From positions 62,001 to 126,000 of the forward strand of contig NWQQ01000021.1 of NCBI GenBank assembly GCA_002798255.1: DNA of 64,000 bases, written 5' to 3'. Below, in pieces: positions 18,439-26,272 of this stretch. The DNA comes from Lysobacteraceae bacterium NML95-0200 (GTDB lineage: Bacteria > Pseudomonadota > Gammaproteobacteria > Xanthomonadales > Xanthomonadaceae). A model generated the notes under the pieces. That model worked only from the letters and a program-made list of their open reading frames with translations, was not told where the DNA came from and did not search any database. Every line of letters begins with the position of its first letter. Within the stretch, counting starts at the first letter, position 1. The position numbers and the translations under genes are program-made.

Positions 18439-18470
18439 TTCATCTAATCTTTCTCTGCTCGGGCATCCGG

Positions 18471-19541
18471 ATGCAAGACCCTCTGTATTTCCCCCGTACC
18501 GAATATGCCAGCAAACTGGTCAGCAGCTTGCAAAATGGCATCACGCATGCTTTTACCCTGTTTGCCCCGCGACGCATGGGAAAGACCGAGTTTCTGCTGA
18601 AAGACATCCGACCACTGGCCGAGCAGAACGGCTTCAATGTTCTCTATTTTTCCTTCATGGACAGTGCCACCCCGGCAGCAGACTTTCAGGCTGTCCTGAG
18701 CCGCTTTGCCACCGACATCCAGACCGGCGGGAAGGCCAAAACCCTGATTGGCAGCATCAGCAAAATCGACATCATGGGGCTTGGCATCGAGCGGCAGCCA
18801 GCAGCCGAAACCCTGCCGCGCCTGTCCGAGCTGATTGGACGAATTGCCGCCGACAACCGCCCCAGCCTACTGTTGCTGGACGAGGTACAGGAGCTGGCGC
18901 GCATCAAGCACACCGAGAGCCTGATAAAGTCCCTGCGCACTGGCCTCGACATCCACAAAGACCGCATCAAAACCATCTTCACCGGCAGCAGCACCAACGG
19001 CTTGCGCGCCATGTTCAACGACAACAAAGCGCCGTTTTTCCACTTTGCCCATGCGCTGGATTTCCCGCTTTTGGGACGGGAATTTACCGATTTTCTGGCC
19101 GATATTTACCATCAACGCACCAGCACCCCCCTGAACAAGGAGGCCCTGTACCGGGCGTTTGAAGCCATGAACCACACCCCGCTGTATATGCGGGCAGCCA
19201 TTCAGGACATGATTCTCAACCCCGCACTGGACATAGAACAGGCAAGCCGTGCACGCATTGAACAGATGCACGAAAACAGCAACTATCCTGCACTATGGCA
19301 AAGCCTGACTGCCATGGAGCAGCTGATACTGCAACAGATAGCGCAAGGCAACACCGCCCTTTACAGCGAGACAACCCGCCAAGCGATTGCCGAGCGAGCA
19401 GGGTTGGCCCGTATCACACCGGCTGCGATACAAGGCAATGTCCGCAAACTGGAGCGCAAGGATTTGCTCAGCAAAAGTGGCCGTACATGGGGCATCAATA
19501 GTCCGCTGTTTCAGACATGGATTGCCGAGCAGGCGACGTAA
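18471..19541 (+). CDS. AAA/ORC-like P-loop ATPase with C-terminal winged helix
   Basis: The 356-residue protein is a STAND/ORC-like ATPase: Walker A APRRMGKT at residues 32-39, Walker B LLLLDE at 133-138, and sensor-like FTGSS at 170-174. A helical lid and a C-terminal winged-helix segment (RQAIAERAGLARITPAAIQGNVRKL) follow. Such stand-alone ATPases (PF01637-like) are widespread, often mobile, and mostly of unknown role. The family was recognised by motif and layout. It sits between the LMW phosphatase and kdsB, where Xanthomonadales usually have no such gene, and has its own AT-rich promoter and flanking repeats. A second, frameshifted family member lies at 49179-50295. Confidence 0.75.
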   Translation: MQDPLYFPRTEYASKLVSSLQNGITHAFTLFAPRRMGKTEFLLKDIRPLAEQNGFNVLYFSFMDSATPAADFQAVLSRFATDIQTGGKAKTLIGSISKIDIMGLGIERQPAAETLPRLSELIGRIAADNRPSLLLLDEVQELARIKHTESLIKSLRTGLDIHKDRIKTIFTGSSTNGLRAMFNDNKAPFFHFAHALDFPLLGREFTDFLADIYHQRTSTPLNKEALYRAFEAMNHTPLYMRAAIQDMILNPALDIEQASRARIEQMHENSNYPALWQSLTAMEQLILQQIAQGNTALYSETTRQAIAERAGLARITPAAIQGNVRKLERKDLLSKSGRTWGINSPLFQTWIAEQAT

Positions 19542-19544
19542 CAC

Positions 19545-19571
19545 CCCTGCAACTACGCGCAGGGTGACAGG
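19545..19571. repeat. Half-copy of the dispersed CCCTGC...GCAGGGTGACA repeat
   Basis: The stretch CCCTGCAACTACGCGCAGGGTGACAG resembles the right-hand hairpin of the repeats at 19620 and 28650. It lies just after the ATPase stop codon. Confidence 0.45.
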
Positions 19572-19619
19572 GGGCGGGTAAAGCTTGCACAAGGCGACGT
19601 GGTTTGTTGAATCTGAAAA

Positions 19620-19712
19620 AATCAGCCCGTCATTCTGCGCAAGCGTAAGCGCGGTCGCAGAATCTTCCTGGGCTCATCAACAGACCCTGCGGCTGCGCGC
19701 AGGGTGACAAGG
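19620..19712. repeat. Dispersed intergenic repeat, copy A
   Basis: This is a two-hairpin unit. The first part runs CCCGTCATTCTGCGCAAGCG to GCAGAATCTT and the second is ACCCTGCGGCTGCGCGCAGGGTGACA. The same arrangement, about three-quarters identical, recurs at 28650-28742. It lies between two convergent genes and resembles the class of short palindromic intergenic repeats. Confidence 0.6.
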
Positions 19713-19734
19713 CATATTTCATGACCCGAGCAAC

Positions 19735-20508
19735 TCAGCCCCGGGTTTTCTGCCAATGCGCTTGGGCGCGCGCCAGGTCCTCGGGGGTATCCACGCCAGG
19801 CGGGAAAGCCTCCGGGGTGAGGCTGACCAGGATACGATGCCCGGCTTCCAGCACGCGCAATTGCTCCAGCGACTCAAGCTGCTCCAGCCGGCCCGGTGGC
19901 ATCGCGGCAAAGTGGCGCAAGAAGCCTGCGCGATAGGCATAGATACCAATATGCCGCAGCCAGTGCTGCCCCTGCGGCAAGTCATGGCCGGGACTGGAAG
20001 CGGCGAAGCTCTCGCGGTGCCAGGGAATCGGCGCGCGGCTGAAATACAGTGCCGTGCCATCGTCCGCGCGCACCACTTTCACCGCATTGGGATCGAAAAC
20101 TTGCTCGCGCTCAGTGATAGCGGTGGCCAGCGTCGCCATCGGCGCATCGCCCCCCGCCAGCAACGCGGCCACGGCACGGATGCCGCTGGCCGGGGCAAAT
20201 GGCTCATCGCCCTGCAAATTCACCACCAGCGTGTCATCGCTCCAGCCAGCGATAGCCGCACACTCGGCCAACCGGTCGGTGCCGGAGGCATGGGTTGGCG
20301 CCGTCATCACCACCTGCACGCCGGGCAGCTGCACCGCCTCGGCGATGCGTTCATCATCGGCGGCTACCCAAACCTCGCGCGCACCGGCGGCCAGCGCGCG
20401 GCGCGCCACATGCACCACCAAAGGCGTACCGCCAATCAGCCGCAAGGGTTTTCCGGGCAGGCGCGAGGCCGCGTAACGGGCAGGGATGGCTACGACAAAA
20501 TCAGTCAT
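19735..20508 (-). CDS. kdsB: 3-deoxy-manno-octulosonate cytidylyltransferase
   Basis: KdsB activates KDO to CMP-KDO for the LPS inner core. The 257-residue protein has the nucleotidyltransferase signature [14 protein letters not shown] at residues 9-22, NLQGDEPF in the middle, and the [12 protein letters not shown] segment. The start overlaps the lpxK end by 8 bp, so the two are co-translated. It is the last gene of the exbB-exbD-msbA-lpxK-kdsB run. Confidence 0.96.
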   Translation of the reverse strand: MTDFVVAIPARYAASRLPGKPLRLIGGTPLVVHVARRALAAGAREVWVAADDERIAEAVQLPGVQVVMTAPTHASGTDRLAECAAIAGWSDDTLVVNLQGDEPFAPASGIRAVAALLAGGDAPMATLATAITEREQVFDPNAVKVVRADDGTALYFSRAPIPWHRESFAASSPGHDLPQGQHWLRHIGIYAYRAGFLRHFAAMPPGRLEQLESLEQLRVLEAGHRILVSLTPEAFPPGVDTPEDLARAQAHWQKTRG

Positions 20509-21511
20509 CAGAAGGCTTCCGCAATTGCGCCAGTTTTTCTTCCACCGCCAGCCAGAAGGCTTCCGGCAGGCGCGCCTCGATCGCCACGCACCAGCTGTTT
20601 TCCGGGGCGAAGCGGGCGCATTTCACCGCGTCTTTTTCAGTCATGAAAATCGGCAAGGGGCTGTCGAAGTCCAGGTCTTCTGCCGTATAGGCATGATGGT
20701 CAGGGAAGGCATGCGGCAGCACGCCCAGCCCCTGTGCGCGCAGCAGCTCGAAGAACCTCTCAGGCTTGCCGATACCAGCCACGGCATGAATACGCTGCCC
20801 GGCAAATTCGGCAAACGGCCGCGCGCGCGCACCATGCAGCGGAAAAGGATGACCAAAGACCAGGCGCTGTGGCCACTCACCCAGCACGGGCTCCGGCAGC
20901 GCGGCACTGATGCCATGGTTGATGACGCGAAAATCCACCTCGCCGGGCGGCTCGCGCAACGGTCCGGCAGGCAGCAGGCGGCCATTGCCATAGCGATGGC
21001 GGGCATCGACCACCTCGATGCGGATATCCGGCAGCAGGGCCAGATGCTGCAAGCCGTCATCGCAGACCACCACATCGCAACCGGCCTCGGCCAATGCAGC
21101 CACTGCGGCTACGCGGTTATTGTCCACTCGCACCCGGGCAGCAGTACGGCGGGCAATCAGCACCGCCTCATCGCCATGGGTTTGCGGATGACTGTCCGCC
21201 TCCACCCAGCGCGCAGTCGCGGCATCTTCACGGCCGTGCCCACGGCTGGCCACCCCCGGCGTCCAGCCCGCCTGTTTCAGGCGGTTGACCAGGGCAATCA
21301 CCAAGGGTGTTTTGCCGCTGCCGCCAGCGGTGAAATTGCCAACCACAATCACCGGCACCGCCGGCTTGTGGCGCTTCAAAAAACCTTTCTGGTAGAGCTT
21401 GCGGCGCAGGCTCACCGCGCCGCCGTACAACATCGCCACCGGGCGCGTGTACCACGGCGGCTTGCTATCGCCATACCACCAGTGCGGCGTGTGGGGCAGT
21501 TTGCGGCTCAT
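20501..21511 (-). CDS. lpxK: Tetraacyldisaccharide 4'-kinase
   Basis: LpxK is the membrane-associated kinase that adds the 4'-phosphate to make lipid IVA. In 336 residues it has the P-loop AGGSGKTP at 62-69 within the family motif [15 protein letters not shown], the VCDDGLQH segment, and [10 protein letters not shown] near the C-terminus. It overlaps msbA by 4 bp and kdsB by 8 bp. Confidence 0.96.
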   Translation of the reverse strand: MSRKLPHTPHWWYGDSKPPWYTRPVAMLYGGAVSLRRKLYQKGFLKRHKPAVPVIVVGNFTAGGSGKTPLVIALVNRLKQAGWTPGVASRGHGREDAATARWVEADSHPQTHGDEAVLIARRTAARVRVDNNRVAAVAALAEAGCDVVVCDDGLQHLALLPDIRIEVVDARHRYGNGRLLPAGPLREPPGEVDFRVINHGISAALPEPVLGEWPQRLVFGHPFPLHGARARPFAEFAGQRIHAVAGIGKPERFFELLRAQGLGVLPHAFPDHHAYTAEDLDFDSPLPIFMTEKDAVKCARFAPENSWCVAIEARLPEAFWLAVEEKLAQLRKPSDD

Positions 21512-23256
21512 GCGCTTTCACGAAATTGCAGTCGGTGCAGATGCGCGTACAGGCCATCGCGGGCGATGAGTTCGGCATGGCTGCCCTGCTCCACCAGCCG
21601 CCCCTCATCCAGCACCAGTACCTGGTCGGCGTGTTCAATGGTGGAAAGCCGGTGCGCAATCACCAAGGTGGTGCGGTCGGGCATCAGTTGTGCCAATGCA
21701 GCTTGCACCAGGCGCTCGGATTCGTTGTCGAGTGCGGCGGTGGCCTCGTCCAGAATCAGAATCGGCGCATCTTTGAGCAGTGCCCGGGCGATGGCAAGAC
21801 GCTGGCGCTGGCCGCCGGAAAGCTTGCCGCCGCGCTCGCCCACCGGGCTGTCGATGCCCTGCGGCAGACGCTCGACAAACTCCATGGCATTGGCGCCGCG
21901 AATCGCCGCTTCAATCGCTTCGCGGCTGGCCGCATGCAATTCGCCATAGGCCACATTCTCGGCAATGCTGCCGTCAAACAGCATCACCTGCTGGCTGACC
22001 ATGGCAATCTGGCGGCGCAGGTCGGCCAGGCGGTAATCATGCAGTGGCCTGCCATCGAGCAGGATCTGCCCTGATTCGGGTTCGTAAAAGCGCGGCAAGA
22101 GCTTCACCAGGGTGGACTTGCCACTGCCGGAGCGGCCGACAATCGCGGTCACCGTGCCGGGGCGGGCGACAAAACTCAAATCGCGGATCGCCGGTGTGGC
22201 CTGACCCTCGTAACGGGCACTGACATGGCGGAACTCAATCAGCCCCTTGGCGCGCGGCAGGGCATGCCCCCCATCATCGGCCTCGTCGGCCTGGTCGAGA
22301 ATGGCAAACACCCGCTCGGCCGAGGTGATGCCGCGATTGAGCATATTCTGCACATTGGTCAGCTGCCGCAATGCCGGCACCAGCGCCACCATCGAAGTCA
22401 GCAGCACGCTGAAATCCCCTGCCGAAAGACGCCCGGCGCTGGCCTCGAAGCCGGCCACCACCAGCATCGAAGCCAAAGTCACCGCCCCCAGGAACTGCAC
22501 GAACAGCGAGAGCATGCCGCGGGTGACTTCAACCTTCATCTCCAAGCGTACATTGCGCAGGGTCTGGCCGCCATAACGCTGCATTTCCAGCGCATGCCCG
22601 CCATAGGTCTTGACCTCCTGCTGCGCGTGCAAGGCCTGATCGGCGCTCTGCAATGCCGCTGCCGAAGCCTCCTGGATGGCGTGGTTGAGGCGCCGGTAAC
22701 GCTTGCCAATGCGCCCCATGGTCCAGGCCATGATCGGCGCCAGAATCAGCAATACCAGCGATACCCGCCAGCTGGTCCAGATCATCACTGCCAAAAGCGC
22801 CGCAACCTGCAAGGCATTGCCAATCATCACCTTCAGCGCATCCACCGCCGCACGCGCCACTTGATCGGCATCGCTGCCAAGGCGGGTCAGCATCGACGGT
22901 ACCGGCTCGCTGTCGAAATGCTGGCCGGGGATGCGCAGGTATTTGTCCATCAATTGCAGTCGCAAATCGCGCGCCACATTGCGGCCACTGCGGGCGATGG
23001 TGTAGTCGCCAGCCAAACCAAACAGGCCGCGCGCCAGCAGCAGCAACACCATGGCCACCGGCAGCCACCATTTGAAGGTCTGCGCCACCAACAAATCGTC
23101 AATGATGGGCTGCTGCAATTTGACCACAGCGGCGCTCACCAGCGCTTCGAGCAGCATGGCCGCCGCCGCGGCCAGCAACAGCCCACGATAAGGCCGGGCA
23201 TAGCCCTGCAAGCGCCGCCAGGTTTTTCTGGATGCCACCGTGCTGCTGTCCATCAT
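21508..23256 (-). CDS. msbA: Lipid A export ATP-binding/permease
   Basis: MsbA is an inner-membrane ABC half-transporter that flips lipid A-core. The 582-residue protein has a six-helix N-terminal permease followed by an ATPase domain: Walker A GRSGSGKST at 374-382, signature LSGGQ at 479-483, Walker B ILILDE at 499-504, then the His switch IAHRLS. The msbA-lpxK overlap is a conserved arrangement. Its start overlaps the exbD stop by 4 bp. Confidence 0.96.
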   Translation of the reverse strand: MMDSSTVASRKTWRRLQGYARPYRGLLLAAAAAMLLEALVSAAVVKLQQPIIDDLLVAQTFKWWLPVAMVLLLLARGLFGLAGDYTIARSGRNVARDLRLQLMDKYLRIPGQHFDSEPVPSMLTRLGSDADQVARAAVDALKVMIGNALQVAALLAVMIWTSWRVSLVLLILAPIMAWTMGRIGKRYRRLNHAIQEASAAALQSADQALHAQQEVKTYGGHALEMQRYGGQTLRNVRLEMKVEVTRGMLSLFVQFLGAVTLASMLVVAGFEASAGRLSAGDFSVLLTSMVALVPALRQLTNVQNMLNRGITSAERVFAILDQADEADDGGHALPRAKGLIEFRHVSARYEGQATPAIRDLSFVARPGTVTAIVGRSGSGKSTLVKLLPRFYEPESGQILLDGRPLHDYRLADLRRQIAMVSQQVMLFDGSIAENVAYGELHAASREAIEAAIRGANAMEFVERLPQGIDSPVGERGGKLSGGQRQRLAIARALLKDAPILILDEATAALDNESERLVQAALAQLMPDRTTLVIAHRLSTIEHADQVLVLDEGRLVEQGSHAELIARDGLYAHLHRLQFRESA

Positions 23257-23681
23257 TTTTTGGCTGCCACCTGTGGCGCCGTGGCAATCATGATTTGCTT
23301 GAAGCCAAGCTGCCCCAGCGCCTCGTAAGCGGTCACCACCGCCTGATGCGGGGTGCGGGCATCGGCGCGCAGCAGCACCGGGCGCTCACGGTCATCGCCT
23401 GCCGCCTCGCTGATGCTGCGCTTTAAGCTTTCCACATCGGTGCGCAGTACTTCGCGATCGGCCACGAAATAACGGCCATCGGCATTGACCAGTACCGACA
23501 ACGGCTGCACCTGTGCAGGCGCCGGGCTGCCATCGGCGCGCGGCAGTTGCAAACGCAGCACGGCGCGACTGTCAAACGTGGTGGTGACCACAAAGAAAAT
23601 GATCAGCACCAAAATCACGTCGATCAGCGGCACCAGGTTCAATTCCGGCGCATCCTCGGCGCTGCGGTCACGGATACGCAT
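23253..23681 (-). CDS. exbD: ExbD/TolR-type biopolymer transport protein
   Basis: The 142-residue protein has a short cytoplasmic N-terminus, one membrane helix with the conserved Asp (LVPLIDVILVLIIFF, residues 16-30) and a periplasmic domain. With ExbB it forms the proton-driven motor that powers TonB or a related envelope function. It is embedded in the lipid A operon, with 4-bp overlaps or short gaps on both sides, so in this lineage it may serve an envelope task as well as TonB receptors. Confidence 0.9.
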   Translation of the reverse strand: MRIRDRSAEDAPELNLVPLIDVILVLIIFFVVTTTFDSRAVLRLQLPRADGSPAPAQVQPLSVLVNADGRYFVADREVLRTDVESLKRSISEAAGDDRERPVLLRADARTPHQAVVTAYEALGQLGFKQIMIATAPQVAAKK

Positions 23682-23684
23682 GGT

Positions 23685-24296
23685 TCAGGACTTCCGGCCA
23701 CTGGCAAGCACATCCAGCAATTGCGCGGCCTCGTGCTCCATCTCGACGATATAGCCGTTGATGCGCCCCTTGAAATAGCGGTGGAACATCAGTGCCGGAA
23801 TCGCCACGATCATGCCGGTGGCCGCACATACCAGCGCCTTGCCGATGCCGCCTGCCAGCTGGTTGACATCCCCCACGCCGTGATCGCCAATCACCAAGAA
23901 CATCTGGATCATGCCCACCACGGTGCCGAACAATCCCAGCAAGGGGCCGGCCGAGGCAATGCTGCCCAGGGTGTTGAGATATTTTTCCATGCGGTGCACG
24001 ATGCGCCGGCCGGTATCTTCCACGCGCTCACGGATGATTTCGCGCGGCTGCTGGCGGGCATCCAGTGCTGCGGCCAGTAGCTCGCCCAGCGGCGATGTGG
24101 CGCGCAGCGACTCGATATGCGGCTGCTCCATCTGCCCACGCTTGGCCCAGTTGCGCACTTCATCGCCCAGCCCCTGCGGCAAGACTTCAGAGCGGCGCAA
24201 TGTCCAGAAGCGCTCGGCGATGATGGCGATGGCAACCAGGGTCAACAACAGCAGAGGAATCATCGGCCAGCCACCGGCCTTTACCAGTTCAATCAT
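23685..24296 (-). CDS. exbB: ExbB/TolQ-type proton channel protein
   Basis: The 203-residue inner-membrane protein has an N-terminal helix (GGWPMIPLLLLTLVAIAII), a cytoplasmic loop, and two C-terminal helices including GPLLGLFGTVVGMI and ALVCAATGMIVAIPALMF, typical of MotA/TolQ/ExbB. The ATG at 24294-24296 is preferred because it begins immediately before the first helix; the longer frame adds a basic stretch without a Shine-Dalgarno. It is divergent from the Hsp90-like gene, about 90 bp away. Confidence 0.9.
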   Translation of the reverse strand: MIELVKAGGWPMIPLLLLTLVAIAIIAERFWTLRRSEVLPQGLGDEVRNWAKRGQMEQPHIESLRATSPLGELLAAALDARQQPREIIRERVEDTGRRIVHRMEKYLNTLGSIASAGPLLGLFGTVVGMIQMFLVIGDHGVGDVNQLAGGIGKALVCAATGMIVAIPALMFHRYFKGRINGYIVEMEHEAAQLLDVLASGRKS

Positions 24297-24388
24297 GAGC
24301 TTGTCAGGATGCGGGTCAAATCGGGCATAAGCATAACTGATACGGCACCGGCGCTTGAGCGATAATCGCAAGCCCTTTTTCTACGCCA

Positions 24389-26272
24389 ATGCCCGTGAGC
24401 CATTCCGATTTTCCTGCCACCGCGTCGATTCACCGCGCCGGGGTGGACATGGGCGGACTGATGTCCGTCCTCAGCAAGCATCTGTATTCCACGCCGATGG
24501 TGGCGCTGCGCGAGCTGGTGCAGAACGCCCATGACTCGATTCTGCGCCGCAGGCTGGAAGCGCCCGGCTGGACAGCACCGGCGCGCATCGACATCCTGCC
24601 CGATGCCGCTGCCAACACGCTGCGCATCATCGACACCGGCGCTGGGCTGACCGAAGACGAAATCCACCAATACCTCGCCACCGTAGGCGTGGGCTATACC
24701 CGCCGCCTGCGTGAGGGCGGCCATGAGGAAAGCGGGCTGATTGGCATGTTTGGCCTGGGCTTTTTGTCGGCCTTCGTGCTCGCCAAGCGCGTCACCGTGC
24801 GCACCACCTCATGGCAAAGCCCGGACAGCGGCTGCCGTTATGTCTCCAGCAATGCCGAGCAATACAGCGTGGCGGCGATGCCCGCGCGTGCGGTCGGCAC
24901 GGAAATCGTGCTGGAGCTCAAAGACGAATATCACGCACTGACTCAACCGGTACATCTGCACGAGATTCTCGGCCATTACTGCGCCCTGCTTTCCGAGCCG
25001 ATTCATATCGCAGGTGAAACTGAAGCCATCAATCCCGAGCCGCCGCCATGGCGCAGGCCAGCCGATGCCCCGGCCTTGCTGCCACTCCAGCAGCGCAAGC
25101 AGGAACACGCCTTTGCCGCACGCTTCGAACACAACTTCGAGCCGGTATGCACCCTGCCGGTCAAACCCGACGGGCAAAGCGATGCCATCGGCATTTTGTG
25201 GGTACAGGACGGCGCCACCTATGGCACCAGCGACAACCGCAATCTGTCGGTATTCCTGCGCGGCATGTTGCTCGACGATGATGCCCGCGACCTGCTGCCG
25301 CACTGGGCAGGTTTCATCGGTGGCGTCATCGAGTCACAGCGTCTGACCCCCACCGCCAGCCGCGAGGATTTGCAGCGCGACGATGCCTACGAGGCCACCC
25401 GCCATGCATTGACCGAGGCACTGATTGCCGGCTTGGCCGAAGTCGCCCGCAGCCAGCCCGAAGCCTGGCGACGGGTACTGTGGCGGCATAACGAAGCCCT
25501 GCTGGGTGCAGCGCTGTGTGACGAGCGCCTGTTCGAGTTGCTCAAGGACAATCTGCGCATCCCCACCTCGCACGGCGACTTGCCGGCCAGCGAACTGCTG
25601 GCGCGCGGCGCAGTGCATGTGATGCTGGATAACAAGGCCGGATTTGAAGGCATGCTGTTCAATACCCTCGGCATTCCGGTGGCGCACGGCAATCGCTATG
25701 CAGTGGTGCCGTTCCTGCGCCGCTGGGCCGAGGCGCGCGGCGTGCGCTTGGCCGAGCTGGGCACCGATGCCGGCAACCGGCAACTGTTCCGCCCCGCGCC
25801 TTTGCCCAACGAAAAACAGGACTGGCTGAACCAGCATCTGGGCGATGGCGAAGAACTCATCGCCGCACATTTTGCCCCGCAGGAGCTGCCACTGGTGGTG
25901 GTACCCGACCGCGACAGCGCGCTCAAAAAGCGGCTGGAAGAAGACAATCACGACAAGCAAGTCTCGCTGGCCGCCCTGCGCCTTGCGCGGCAATTCACCG
26001 CCCAAATCGACGATCGCCACCCGGCGCGGCTTTATCTGAATCTGGACAACCCGGCGGTGCAATCCCTGCTTGCCGCCATCGACCGCCAGCCCAGCCAGGC
26101 CGCCACCGCCGCCGCCCTGCTGCGCGCATTCAAAACCATTCTTGCCAGCAACACCCCCGGCAACGCCAATGCGGCGCAATCACGCGAAAAGCTCAGCGCC
26201 GCCCTGCACCAGCTGGCCGACAGCATCCAGCAACTCACCCGCCACAATCCCCAGGAGCAATCCCAGGCATGA
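24389..26272 (+). CDS. Hsp90-family (HtpG-like) ATPase, divergent branch
   Basis: The 627-residue protein has a full GHKL ATP pocket: ELVQNAHDS at residues 42-50 (catalytic Glu42, Mg-ligand Asn46), DTGAG at 82-86, lid motif GMFGLGFLSAF at 119-129 and GTEIVLEL at 170-177. The middle domain retains the SRE triplet (324-326), matching the VSREILQ motif whose Arg contacts ATP in HtpG. It is not canonical HtpG: there is only about 40-50 % overall resemblance by eye even in the core, and the C-terminal dimerisation region is different. This branch, also known in Actinobacteria, is often annotated simply as HSP90 family protein. It overlaps the next gene, a TPR protein, by ATGA, so the two are made together and probably interact. 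Confidence 0.85.
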   Translation: MPVSHSDFPATASIHRAGVDMGGLMSVLSKHLYSTPMVALRELVQNAHDSILRRRLEAPGWTAPARIDILPDAAANTLRIIDTGAGLTEDEIHQYLATVGVGYTRRLREGGHEESGLIGMFGLGFLSAFVLAKRVTVRTTSWQSPDSGCRYVSSNAEQYSVAAMPARAVGTEIVLELKDEYHALTQPVHLHEILGHYCALLSEPIHIAGETEAINPEPPPWRRPADAPALLPLQQRKQEHAFAARFEHNFEPVCTLPVKPDGQSDAIGILWVQDGATYGTSDNRNLSVFLRGMLLDDDARDLLPHWAGFIGGVIESQRLTPTASREDLQRDDAYEATRHALTEALIAGLAEVARSQPEAWRRVLWRHNEALLGAALCDERLFELLKDNLRIPTSHGDLPASELLARGAVHVMLDNKAGFEGMLFNTLGIPVAHGNRYAVVPFLRRWAEARGVRLAELGTDAGNRQLFRPAPLPNEKQDWLNQHLGDGEELIAAHFAPQELPLVVVPDRDSALKKRLEEDNHDKQVSLAALRLARQFTAQIDDRHPARLYLNLDNPAVQSLLAAIDRQPSQAATAAALLRAFKTILASNTPGNANAAQSREKLSAALHQLADSIQQLTRHNPQEQSQA

